A program made the translations under genes and the position numbers. Positions 1 to 6,694 of a stretch of 6,949 nt of DNA are shown piece after piece. Under the pieces are notes generated by a model. The model did not search any database, was not told the origin of the DNA, and saw only the letters and a list, made by a program, of their open reading frames with translations. Each line of letters starts with the position of its first letter. Positions within the stretch are counted from its first letter, which is position 1. The DNA lies in assembly GCA_014378085.1 (NCBI GenBank), contig JACMOJ010000469.1, positions 1 through 6,949 of the forward strand. The letters run 5' to 3'. Source of the DNA: Burkholderiales bacterium. Lineage in GTDB: Bacteria > Pseudomonadota > Gammaproteobacteria > Burkholderiales > Usitatibacteraceae.

Positions 1-391
1 CCGTCAGAAAGCGTTGCAGCAGGTGCCTTAAACGCGTCGTCGACATCACGATATTTACGCGTGTCTTGTGTCGCGCTTGAAAAGAAAGGCAATGGGTATC
101 GTTAGTCTGTGGCAAATGCATGCTCCTAATCGAAAAGCAACAGGATTTTGCTTGACACTAACGCCGTTATTGCGGTGTTCAACGTGCCCCAAGGCAGCGT
201 TGCAAAAAAGCTTCGGCGCCACGCGGCGCAGAATGTTTTTGTTTCGTCGGTGGTGATGCAGGAGTTATTTTCGGTGCGTTCAACAGTGCACGAATCGAGA
301 CAAACGCTGACGTAATTGACGGCTTGGTATTGATCATGCACCTAAAACGATAATTGAGAACGCCGCTTTATTTACTGAGTGTCTGTCCGGT
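1..391. other. Region without a supportable gene, downstream of the operon
   Basis: This stretch follows the stop codon of the regulator gene and is visibly richer in A and T than the operon. I read both strands and found only short frames with no recognisable protein motif and no good ribosome binding site. Two edge fragments could belong to real neighbours. On the minus strand an ATG at 46-44 opens a frame that begins MSTTRLRHLLQRFLT and runs off the window, but it has no clear Shine-Dalgarno. On the plus strand positions 2-31 read RQKALQQVP followed by TAA, which could be the tail of a gene. Both are too short to call. The only structural element seen is the hairpin at 216-229. Confidence 0.6.
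204..229 (-). terminator. Weak terminator-like hairpin downstream of the operon
   Basis: Reading the minus strand, GCGCC (229-225) and GGCGC (220-216) can pair around a four-base GCGT loop. A run of six T residues follows (209-204 on the plus strand is AAAAAA). The T run is separated from the stem by about six bases and the stem has only five pairs, so this is not a textbook intrinsic terminator. It lies about 160 bases after the last stop codon of the operon. No better candidate was seen between the stop codon and the left edge. Confidence 0.25.
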
Positions 392-1138
392 TTAAGACGG
401 TATCGCACGCGATGCGGATGCGCCCCAGCCGCGAGCGAATTGACGACTGACTCGCTCTAAGTGCGCCCGCATTGCACGCTTTGCCGCCGCAGGGTCGCGA
501 GCGATGATCGCGTCGAGGATGTGGCGGTGATCGGCTAGTGTGGCGGCGCGCAATTCGTCGGTGTGAAAGTGGTGCTCTAACTGCATCCAGAGGCGCCCGC
601 GCTGATCCCAGAGATGTTCGAGCACACCGACCAAAGCCTCATTTCCAGTGGCGCGACCAATTGATATGTGAAAAGCACGATCGGCCGACTCGTTTTTTTC
701 ACGATCATCGTAAAAACGCTCCATGTCACTCAACGCTGCAATGATCGCGTCAATGGATCGATCCGTGGCCAAACGCGCAGCCATCGCTGCGACCTCGCTT
801 TCAATTAAGCGCCGCGCAGAAAGCACTTCGTACGGGCCAGGCCCTGCCTCCGCCAGCTCCGAGGCAATGCCTTCGATCAGGTACATGCCGGAACCGCCAC
901 GCACTTCAATGACTTTGTTCATGTCAAGCACGATCACGGCTTCACGGACTGACGTACGGCTCACACCAAGTTGTTCTGCTAGATCCCGCTCTGAAGGCAA
1001 CCGATCACCGGGCCGTAATTGCCGCTGTCGGATCAGCTCCTCAAGCCGCTTCGCAACGATGCGATACAAACGGGTTTCCGGCTCTCCCTCAAAGTTCGAA
1101 ATGGGTGCTGACGATACCAAGTGATTCGCGGTAGTCAT
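392..1138 (-). CDS. GntR-family transcriptional regulator, FadR/FCD subfamily
   Basis: A 248-residue DNA-binding regulator. A winged helix-turn-helix occupies about residues 22-90. It contains the GntR signature LRPGDRLPSERDLAEQLGVS at 41-60, continuing as RTSVREAVIVL to 71. The C-terminal FCD ligand-binding domain spans about 105-235. Its likely metal/ligand-binding residues are visible: D153 and H157 (DRAFH), H204 (DHRHILDAI) and H226 (AHLERV). Family members of this class usually repress a nearby operon and release DNA on binding a carboxylic acid, sugar acid or related metabolite. The gene is the last of the operon, 58 bases after the epimerase stop. I chose the ATG at 1138-1136. The longer frame from 1249 would add 37 residues of un-family-like sequence and overlap the epimerase gene by 53 bases. 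The chosen start has only a weak A-rich ribosome site, with AGGA about 15 bases upstream. The family call is firm; the ligand is unknown. Confidence 0.93.
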   Translation of the reverse strand: MTTANHLVSSAPISNFEGEPETRLYRIVAKRLEELIRQRQLRPGDRLPSERDLAEQLGVSRTSVREAVIVLDMNKVIEVRGGSGMYLIEGIASELAEAGPGPYEVLSARRLIESEVAAMAARLATDRSIDAIIAALSDMERFYDDREKNESADRAFHISIGRATGNEALVGVLEHLWDQRGRLWMQLEHHFHTDELRAATLADHRHILDAIIARDPAAAKRAMRAHLERVSRQFARGWGASASRAIPS

Positions 1139-1196
1139 GATTCTTTTTATATTTCCTGACTGATCGCTAAGCCGCGATTCGCACAATCCTGCCAAC

Positions 1197-2375
1197 TCAT
1201 GTTCCGGCCTCCAGACTTTCCTTGACGCGAATCGTTTCGGCCAAAGCAAGGAAGAGGTGGTAGAGAACGCGGGAGGGCGTCGCCTCGGTCAGGCAATTGC
1301 CGCGTCGCGTCAACTGGTTTCGCCAGTTGGCACCGTCGGCACGGAAGTAATGCGTGCGCAACCGAAATAGATGTGCGTCTACCTCTTTAGCCATACGCGT
1401 GTCCCCGCGCTCCCATCGTGCGACGCAGGCCTTGATGTATTCAGTTTGTGGCCAAAACAATTTGCTGTCAGCGGTCACTTTTCCGGTACTGTTTACGGCG
1501 TCAAATGCTAGACCGGACAACGGTTCGTTATTGTCGAGGCCAAACTTCTGCCCGAAGTCAAACATTTGATCCGACAATCGGACGATATCGTCGTCGCCGC
1601 TCAGCCGTGCAAACTCAGCCAGCAACCAGACCCATTCGAATTGGTGCCCTGGTTCGCGCAACTCACCGATAACTCCGGCGCACGGCGACCAGTCCGCGTT
1701 GAAGAATTCGCCCAGTGAACCACTGCTCTGATCAAAAAAGCGGGTCTTGAATAACGCTACTAACTGGCTGCTTGCGTGGAGCCATTTCTGCTCGGCGGTC
1801 GAAGCAAACATCGCGAGCGTTGCCTCAAGCAAGTGCATATGCGGGTTCTGCCGCCGCGGCAACGTACCCAGCTCGGGATACCCTTCAAAGAAACCCCCAT
1901 GAAGCGGGTCCGCCACGCGCGTCCGCAGAAATTCATACGCACTCTCGGCCATTGCAATGGCCTCCGGTTTGCCAGTTGCACGGAAATGCCACGCGCAGGC
2001 GAAGATCACAAATGCCTGATCGTAAGTGTCCCGACTGGAGTTACCTGTCGTACCGTCGATTGATTGGCTCTTGGCCCATCCCGACCCGTGGGACAACGAC
2101 CATTGCTGGAGTTGTTTAAATCCGTGGTCGGCAGCAGCACGCATTTGCGGTGCGCCGCCGAGGCAGAAAGCGTGGCTGAAGACGTAGGTCAGCCGAGCCT
2201 GAACAAGGACGGTTCGCAGCGTGTCGCGAACCGGCCTGCCGTCGGCGTTCAGCCCTTCAAAATACCCGCCCGCTGGATCGACGATTCGCTCGCTCCAGAA
2301 CGGACACACTTCATCTAGTAGCCAACGACGCAGCGACGCGGCATCTAACCCGGTATTAAGCGCGCCGCTAAACAT
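1197..2375 (-). CDS. AGE-family sugar epimerase/isomerase (N-acylglucosamine 2-epimerase family)
   Basis: A 392-residue cytoplasmic enzyme of the (alpha/alpha)6-barrel AGE family. The family includes N-acylglucosamine 2-epimerase, mannose isomerase, YihS-type aldose-ketose isomerases and cellobiose 2-epimerase. Family hallmarks occur in order: VQAR at 58-61 followed by YVFSHA; YDQAF at 118-122; GGFFEGY at 160-166; RQNPHMHLLEA at 175-185; REPGHQFEW at 240-248; WPQTE at 308-312; SRVLYHLFLALAE at 368-380. By analogy with characterised members, H244 and H373 are the probable general acid/base histidines and R61 a substrate-binding arginine. The length is normal for the family and there is no signal peptide. 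The start has GGTGA six bases upstream of the ATG and lies 22 bases after the second permease gene. That position suggests it acts on what the importer brings in. The sequence does not let me choose between 2-epimerisation and aldose-ketose isomerisation, nor name the sugar. Confidence 0.92.
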   Translation of the reverse strand: MFSGALNTGLDAASLRRWLLDEVCPFWSERIVDPAGGYFEGLNADGRPVRDTLRTVLVQARLTYVFSHAFCLGGAPQMRAAADHGFKQLQQWSLSHGSGWAKSQSIDGTTGNSSRDTYDQAFVIFACAWHFRATGKPEAIAMAESAYEFLRTRVADPLHGGFFEGYPELGTLPRRQNPHMHLLEATLAMFASTAEQKWLHASSQLVALFKTRFFDQSSGSLGEFFNADWSPCAGVIGELREPGHQFEWVWLLAEFARLSGDDDIVRLSDQMFDFGQKFGLDNNEPLSGLAFDAVNSTGKVTADSKLFWPQTEYIKACVARWERGDTRMAKEVDAHLFRLRTHYFRADGANWRNQLTRRGNCLTEATPSRVLYHLFLALAETIRVKESLEAGT

Positions 2376-2397
2376 CGTTATTCACCATTGCTTTCGC

Positions 2398-3276
2398 TCA
2401 ATCGGATGGTCGCTGCTCACGCACACGAGACACCAGCTGGGTCGGGCTCACAAATCGCATCGCGATGAGCAGCCAGAACAGCGTGACTGTCATGTAAATG
2501 ATGGCCATGGCGTCGATGGATTGCGGTGCCCGGACGCCTGCAGCAAATACGGCGTAATAAAGCGCAACAACTAGGGTTTGCGAGTCCGGGCCGGCGGTCA
2601 TGAACGTAAGCTCAAACATCGCAATGGTGCGCACCAGTACCAGCAGCGACGCTGCCAGAATTCCAGGCATCAGCAGTGGCACCAGAACATAGCGAAACAT
2701 TTGCCGGGTGCGTGCACCGAAGACTCTGGCTGCAGCTTCGATATTTGGATCAATCTGCTCAATGAACGGGGTCATTACCAGAATGACAAATGGCAGAGCG
2801 GGCAACAGATTGGCGAGGATTACACCGGCTAACGTTCCTGCAAGATTTATCTTGTAGAACACCGTAGCCAGGGGAATGCCGTAAGTGATCGGCGGGATCA
2901 TCATGGGCAACAGGAACAGCATCATCAGCGCACGTTTGCCGGGAAAGTCCCGCCGTGCCAGCGCGTAGGCCGCAGGAACGCCGATAAGCACGGCAAGAAC
3001 GACCACCGCTACGACCACCTGCACCGTCACCAGCAGTACGTCACCGAGTTGGAACTCCTTCCATGCCGCGACATACCAGTCGACGGTGAAGCCTTCTGGT
3101 AAAAAAGTTGCAAACCAGCGCTTGGCAAACGAATTGGTGGCGACCGAGGCGATCATGAATCCGATGTTCAGCAAAAACAGGCTCATGAGCGTGACGACGA
3201 CAAGGCTCCAAAGCCGGCTTGGCCAGTGGGGGCTCACGGTATTCCGACTGGCCGTGGCTTTGTTGCTCGTACTCAT
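2398..3276 (-). CDS. ABC transporter inner-membrane permease, PotC/YdcV-like
   Basis: A 292-residue integral membrane subunit of a binding-protein-dependent importer. Six hydrophobic segments can be seen at about residues 24-46, 82-106, 117-138, 148-170, 200-222 and 255-275. The cytoplasmic EAA coupling loop reads EAARVFGARTRQMFRYVLVP at 180-199, with the invariant glycine at G187; this loop docks on the ATPase. The loop and overall length resemble the second permease of spermidine/putrescine, thiamine, iron or phosphonate systems more than carbohydrate (MalG-like) permeases. The start codon overlaps the stop of the upstream permease gene as ATGA and is preceded by GGAGG at 3287-3283 with a six-base spacer, so the start is well supported and translation is probably coupled. 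It would form a heterodimer with the product of 4154-3273. Confidence 0.93.
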   Translation of the reverse strand: MSTSNKATASRNTVSPHWPSRLWSLVVVTLMSLFLLNIGFMIASVATNSFAKRWFATFLPEGFTVDWYVAAWKEFQLGDVLLVTVQVVVAVVVLAVLIGVPAAYALARRDFPGKRALMMLFLLPMMIPPITYGIPLATVFYKINLAGTLAGVILANLLPALPFVILVMTPFIEQIDPNIEAAARVFGARTRQMFRYVLVPLLMPGILAASLLVLVRTIAMFELTFMTAGPDSQTLVVALYYAVFAAGVRAPQSIDAMAIIYMTVTLFWLLIAMRFVSPTQLVSRVREQRPSD

Positions 3277-4154
3277 CCTTTGCCTCCGGTCGCCGGACCG
3301 CGATAGGCCAAGCCGCGAAGCGCCAGCACGCCAATTACGACAGCCAGTTGCACGGCGCCCATAATCATGGCCACTGTCGAGGCCATCGAGTAGTCGTAGT
3401 TTTCAAATGCGGCTTCATACGCCGCTATGGAGATTACGCGCGTGGGACCAGCCGGCGCGCCAAGCAGCACGGCCGACGGAAACACCGAAAACGCCTGCAC
3501 AAACGAAAGACAGAATGTCATCGCAAGACCCGGCGCCAGCAGTGGCAATACGATGTGGCGGAATTGCTCAGCCGGTGTTGCGCCCAGCGTAGCCGCAGCG
3601 CGCGAAAGTACGGGATCGATTCCGGTGACGTAGGACAGGATTAACAGAAAGGCAAACGGAAATCCGGAGATCACCAGTGAAATCAGCACACCCCAGTAGT
3701 TGTGCGTCAGGCGGACTGGGCCATCAAAGAGGTGCAGCGCCTGCACCGCCTGCGAAAACCAGCCACGCGGCCCGAAGTAGGTCAGCATGCCTTCCGCGAT
3801 CAGCACGGTGCCGAGCGTGAGCGGAATGGTGATGATGGTGGTGGCAATCTTTTGATAGGTTGTCTTGTGCCGCAGCCGGTAGGCCAGTGGCACTGCGATG
3901 CCGACGTTGATGAGCGTTGCCGGCAAGGCAAGTTTCATCGTCGTCCCGATGGTTGACCAGAGCGACGCCGTGCTGAAGAACTTTTCGTAGTTTGCGAGGA
4001 AACCCGCGTTGTCCATCGGAGCGAAGGACAGACGCAAACCATCAAAAAACGGATATACAAAAACCAGCAACATGAAGATGGTCGCCGGCATTGCCATCCA
4101 AAACGCCGGATCGCGCCATATGCCGCCGATGCTGGCGGCCTGACTTTGGCTCAT
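3273..4154 (-). CDS. ABC transporter inner-membrane permease, PotB-like
   Basis: A 293-residue inner-membrane channel subunit that pairs with the adjacent permease. Hydrophobic segments lie at about residues 22-44, 71-94, 103-127, 153-176, 201-232 and 257-281. The EAA-type loop is at about 184-209: SRAAATLGATPAEQFRH followed by IVLPLLAPG. The usual glutamate is replaced by R185, but the glycine G191 and the LP motif are kept. The pattern is that of the first permease of Pot/Fbp-like importers. The ATG at 4154-4152 overlaps the stop of the ATPase gene as ATGA, and only a weak GGA is seen upstream, so expression likely depends on translational coupling. The downstream permease gene overlaps its end by four bases. 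The substrate cannot be read from the permease. Confidence 0.93.
   Translation of the reverse strand: MSQSQAASIGGIWRDPAFWMAMPATIFMLLVFVYPFFDGLRLSFAPMDNAGFLANYEKFFSTASLWSTIGTTMKLALPATLINVGIAVPLAYRLRHKTTYQKIATTIITIPLTLGTVLIAEGMLTYFGPRGWFSQAVQALHLFDGPVRLTHNYWGVLISLVISGFPFAFLLILSYVTGIDPVLSRAAATLGATPAEQFRHIVLPLLAPGLAMTFCLSFVQAFSVFPSAVLLGAPAGPTRVISIAAYEAAFENYDYSMASTVAMIMGAVQLAVVIGVLALRGLAYRGPATGGKG
3283..3287 (-). promoter_or_regulatory. Shine-Dalgarno for the second permease
   Basis: GGAGG on the minus strand stands six bases before the ATG at 3276-3274 and lies inside the end of the upstream permease gene. It confirms the ATGA-overlapping start and suggests that this gene can recruit ribosomes independently as well as by coupling. 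Confidence 0.75.
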
Positions 4155-5248
4155 GTCGCGTCCGCGGCGGAATACACCAGTACCCGATCGGGTGCGGCCG
4201 ATACAGTCACGGCGTCTCCAGGCGAGGCGCGCCCAACAGTGCGAACAAACAGCCGCACGCCATTGGCGGTGAGCAGCATGAACAGCGATTCGCGACCGTA
4301 GTATTCAACGGTCTCGACCACAGCTTCGATGCGGTTGGCAACCTTGTCGGACGCGTCGACGAAGCTCATCTCATCCGGACGGATGCAGGCGATGGCCCGA
4401 GTGCCCACTACTTGCTTGGTGCCGTGGAAGCGCCCAGCAAGGCGAACACCGGGCCCGCTCAATTTCGCCGCGTTGCCTTCAATTTCGGTGATGTCGAGTT
4501 CCAGCTCATTGCGATATCCCATGAATCTGGCCACCGCGAGATTTGCCGGTTGACCGTACACCACGGCGGGCGTGTCGACCTGCTGGACCTGACCATCCTT
4601 CATGACCACGATACGGTCAGCGAGTGACAACGCCTCGTCCTGATCGTGGGTTACGTACAGCGTGGTTCTGCCGAGTTCGCCATGAATACGACGGATTTCG
4701 GTGCGCATTTCAAGCCGCAATTTCGCATCAAGGTTCGACAGCGGTTCGTCCATCAAAATGAGTGGCGGCTCGATGACGATGGCTCGGGCGATGGCGACGC
4801 GCTGCTGCTGGCCGCCGGACAATTGTCCGGGCAGCTTGTTTGCGTGAGCGCTTAGTTGCACCAGATCAAGCGCGCGTTTGACGCGCTGCTCGGTCTCAGC
4901 CGACTCAACGCCACGCATTAGCAAACCGAAACCAACGTTTTTCGCAACGTTCATGTGCGGGAAAAGGGCATAGTTCTGAAACACCATCCCAAAGCCGCGT
5001 CGCTCCGGCGGCAGCGTGTCAACCCGCAGGCCGTCCAAATGGATGGAGCCTTCGCTCAACGGCAACAACCCCGCAATGCAGTTGAGCGCTGTAGATTTGC
5101 CACATCCGGAGGGTCCCAGCAACGCAATGAATTCGCCCCGCTCGACGGCAAGCGTCAGCCCGTCGAGCGCCGCGGGCGTCTCGCTTGACGCGGGGCCGAA
5201 GCGGCGGGTGACGCGATCCAGCCGAAGCGTCGTAAAGTCATGATTCAT
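4151..5248 (-). CDS. ABC transporter ATP-binding protein, PotA/FbpC-like
   Basis: A 365-residue cytoplasmic ATPase that powers the importer. All nucleotide-binding motifs are intact: Walker A GPSGCGKST at 45-53; Q-loop glutamine Q91 in MVFQNYALFPH; signature LSGGQQQR at 143-150; Walker B LILMDEP at 163-169 with catalytic E168; D-loop SNLD at 171-174; switch histidine H201 in VTHDQDEA. A C-terminal extension of about 120 residues (245-365) corresponds to the TOBE/OB-fold regulatory domain of the MalK/PotA/FbpC group; IRPDEM at 289-294 is typical of it. Length is normal for that group. The gene starts 33 bases after the binding-protein gene with a weak ribosome site (AAGG about 14 bases upstream). 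Its end overlaps the first permease start as ATGA. Function is confident; the substrate class is not. Confidence 0.95.
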   Translation of the reverse strand: MNHDFTTLRLDRVTRRFGPASSETPAALDGLTLAVERGEFIALLGPSGCGKSTALNCIAGLLPLSEGSIHLDGLRVDTLPPERRGFGMVFQNYALFPHMNVAKNVGFGLLMRGVESAETEQRVKRALDLVQLSAHANKLPGQLSGGQQQRVAIARAIVIEPPLILMDEPLSNLDAKLRLEMRTEIRRIHGELGRTTLYVTHDQDEALSLADRIVVMKDGQVQQVDTPAVVYGQPANLAVARFMGYRNELELDITEIEGNAAKLSGPGVRLAGRFHGTKQVVGTRAIACIRPDEMSFVDASDKVANRIEAVVETVEYYGRESLFMLLTANGVRLFVRTVGRASPGDAVTVSAAPDRVLVYSAADAT

Positions 5249-5281
5249 GTCGAATTACCGTGCCTTAGTCGGTGGTCAGTC

Positions 5282-6457
5282 TTACTTCAGCTTCTGGGCA
5301 CCAACTTCTTCGTCCCATTTTCGTAACGCTTTAACCAACGCCTGCGACTCCAGCGGCTGGGCATGCGGGCGCTTGGCGATCCAGTCGGCGTACTCGGGGC
5401 GACCAAACTCCTTAATAACGTCCTGGCTGGCCTGCGGTGCCATCGTGATGGGCACATCTTTGACCGCGGGACCAGGGTAGAAATAGCCCTTGTCATAGGT
5501 CAGCGCTTGTTGCGCAGGCTGCAACAGATAAGCCATCACGTCCCAAACGATGGTTTGCTTGTCAACGGAGACGCCTTTGGGAATCATCATGTACTGCGCA
5601 TCGTTGATCCAGGTGAAATCTTTGAGCGCCGCAACTTTGAAACTCTTGGGTACGATGCCAAGCGCGCGGGGATTGATGTCCCAGCCGGTGGCTGTGACTG
5701 TCATGTCGCGCGAACCTTCGCCGAGCTCCCGAAATACTGCCCCGGTGCCCCCGGGGTAGTACTCAATGCACGTATTGAGCTGTTTCAGATACGCCCAGGT
5801 TTTGTCCCAACCTGCAACTGGATCTTTGGGATCTTTGTCACCCAAAAGATAAGGTAGACCCATCAAAAAGGCCCGGCCCGGCCCTGAGTTTGCTGGTCGC
5901 GCGTAGATCAGTCGGTTCGGATTGGCTTTGCACCAGGCCAGCAGATCTTGCGCGGTTGCCGGCACTTGCTTGACCTTATCAGGGTTGTATTCAAGCAGGG
6001 GACCCGACGGCATGAACACTACTGCAAGGGCGTAATTGTGAGCGAGCTCCTGCATTTTTTTTGCCGGCGGCAGGTAGTTGTCAAGTACGCCGGGGAATTT
6101 TGCCGCCTGATCGGGCAGCACACGAATCAGCAGATTTTGCTCGATGCCCGCTGACAGAATGTCCAGTCCGCCCAACACCAGATCGACATCGGATCGACCC
6201 GCTGCCTGCATGGCTTTAAGCTTGCCCGGCAGCTCCGGCGCAGGCGCCTTGGTAAAGGTGAACTTCACGTTCGGGTGCTTCACCTTGTAGCTCTCAATGG
6301 CGTCCTGCAGCAGCGCCAGTGCGCCGCCGACGTCAACGACATTAATGGTGACATTCTGAGCGTTGACAGCGGCCGTCAACGTGCAAAGCGTTGCCGCGAC
6401 CGTCGTACGGACATACGCCCGCCAGCCTGGCTTCTGCTCAAGCGAGAAAATATTCAT
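5282..6457 (-). CDS. Periplasmic extracellular solute-binding protein, family 1 type
   Basis: A 391-residue secreted receptor that captures the substrate for the importer. Residues 1-33 form a Sec signal peptide: a basic stretch (K9, R13, R17), a hydrophobic core at about 18-30, and a likely cleavage site after VNA at 31-33. C25 lies in the hydrophobic core but has no lipobox around it, so a soluble periplasmic protein is expected. The mature part has the bilobal layout of family 1 / PotD-like binding proteins, with motifs ARPANSGPGRAF at 186-197 and ELGEGSRDM at 244-252, the latter followed by TGWDINPRALG at 257-267. The remaining cysteines C176 and C230 could form a disulfide. The start is fixed by AGGAGG eight bases upstream of the ATG. 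It is the first gene of the operon, which fits the need for excess receptor. The ligand is not identifiable from sequence alone. Confidence 0.92.
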   Translation of the reverse strand: MNIFSLEQKPGWRAYVRTTVAATLCTLTAAVNAQNVTINVVDVGGALALLQDAIESYKVKHPNVKFTFTKAPAPELPGKLKAMQAAGRSDVDLVLGGLDILSAGIEQNLLIRVLPDQAAKFPGVLDNYLPPAKKMQELAHNYALAVVFMPSGPLLEYNPDKVKQVPATAQDLLAWCKANPNRLIYARPANSGPGRAFLMGLPYLLGDKDPKDPVAGWDKTWAYLKQLNTCIEYYPGGTGAVFRELGEGSRDMTVTATGWDINPRALGIVPKSFKVAALKDFTWINDAQYMMIPKGVSVDKQTIVWDVMAYLLQPAQQALTYDKGYFYPGPAVKDVPITMAPQASQDVIKEFGRPEYADWIAKRPHAQPLESQALVKALRKWDEEVGAQKLK

Positions 6458-6465
6458 TTCACCTA

Positions 6466-6471
6466 CCTCCT
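6466..6471 (-). promoter_or_regulatory. Strong Shine-Dalgarno for the binding-protein gene
   Basis: The minus strand reads AGGAGG here, eight bases before the ATG at 6457-6455. It is the best match to the ribosome binding consensus in the window and decides the start of the binding protein. The permease gene starting at 3276 has the next best one. Confidence 0.85.
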
Positions 6472-6481
6472 GTTATGCAGC

Positions 6482-6534
6482 GTCGACGGAAATCGACAGA
6501 TTGCCTCGTCAATCTGGGTTGCCAGTGCGAGGCA
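6482..6534 (-). promoter_or_regulatory. Structured 5' leader of the operon mRNA: two predicted hairpins
   Basis: In the transcript direction, TGCCTCG (6534-6528) can pair with CGAGGCA (6508-6502). Inside this stem, CTGG (6525-6522) pairs with CCAG (6517-6514) around a CAAC loop, giving an interrupted hairpin of 33 bases. Twelve bases further, GTCGA (6497-6493) pairs with TCGAC (6486-6482) around a six-base loop. The second hairpin ends only ten bases before the Shine-Dalgarno. No T run follows either stem, so they do not look like terminators. They could affect mRNA stability or ribosome access. I do not recognise a known riboswitch. Confidence 0.4.
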
Positions 6535-6574
6535 TGGTCAAAAGTTGGACGCTCTTCCTCGAACGCCTTGACAA

Positions 6575-6603
6575 AGTCTATGGGATTGGGCGATCTTAAA
6601 CAA
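6575..6603 (-). promoter_or_regulatory. Candidate sigma-70 promoter for the operon
   Basis: On the minus strand TTGTTT (6603-6598) and TAGACT (6580-6575) are separated by 17 bases. They match the -35 and -10 consensus at three and four of six positions. The pair lies immediately downstream of the two dyads and would give a leader of roughly 110 bases. The match is weak, and other A/T-rich starts between 6616 and 6670 are possible. Confidence 0.3.
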
Positions 6604-6604
6604 G

Positions 6605-6641
6605 TGGTTGGACCAATAATATAAATTGGTATGTCCAAATT
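6605..6641. promoter_or_regulatory. Two adjacent TTGG/CCAA dyads, likely operator for the FCD regulator
   Basis: The first dyad is TGGT-TGG-ACCA at 6605-6615, a perfect TGGT-N3-ACCA inverted repeat centred on 6610. The second runs from 6623 to 6641 and is centred on 6632: TTGG (6626-6629) and CCAA (6635-6638) around five bases, with flanking AA and TT also matching. The centres are 22 bases apart, about two helical turns. FadR/FCD-class GntR proteins are known to bind TGGT-N3-ACCA-like or TTGGTATACCAA-like sites, and the regulator of this class is encoded at the end of this operon. A further inverted pair, ACCAAT (6612-6617) and ATTGGT (6625-6630), joins the two dyads. The assignment to the local regulator is inference. 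Confidence 0.6.
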
Positions 6642-6694
6642 GGCCGTTCGATATGCATAATTTAGATTAAGTTTTACGCCGCACGTCCCTTTAA

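Noticed and set aside
126..341. A 71-codon minus-strand open frame downstream of the regulator
   Set aside because: It has no recognisable motif, an unnatural composition, no Shine-Dalgarno, and spans the hairpin-like sequence. It is most likely a chance frame.
723..1124. A 133-codon plus-strand open frame opposite the regulator gene
   Set aside because: It is antisense to the helix-turn-helix and FCD coding sequence, whose protein motifs are unmistakable. The serine- and arginine-rich product is typical of a shadow frame in G+C-rich DNA.
1139..1196. Possible terminator or separate promoter between the epimerase and the regulator
   Set aside because: Only a four-pair stem (TCGC/GCGA) is present, with no T run, and I see no convincing -35/-10 pair. 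The gap is short, so co-transcription is the simpler reading.
4091..4627. A 178-codon plus-strand open frame opposite the ATPase and permease genes
   Set aside because: It is antisense to two genes with complete family motifs and has no motif or ribosome site of its own.
6509..6535. Eight-codon minus-strand frame in the leader (ATG at 6535, reading MPRTGNPD, then TGA) as a leader peptide or attenuator
   Set aside because: There is no ribosome site at a usable distance, no run of regulatory codons, and no terminator after it. It also lies within the hairpin sequence, which explains its presence by chance.
6568..6596. Perfect TTGACA on the plus strand as the -35 of a divergent promoter
   Set aside because: At 17 to 18 bases downstream the sequence is CGATCT/GATCTT, a poor -10. 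The only gene on that strand is a truncated remnant starting about 100 bases later, so an active divergent promoter is not supported.
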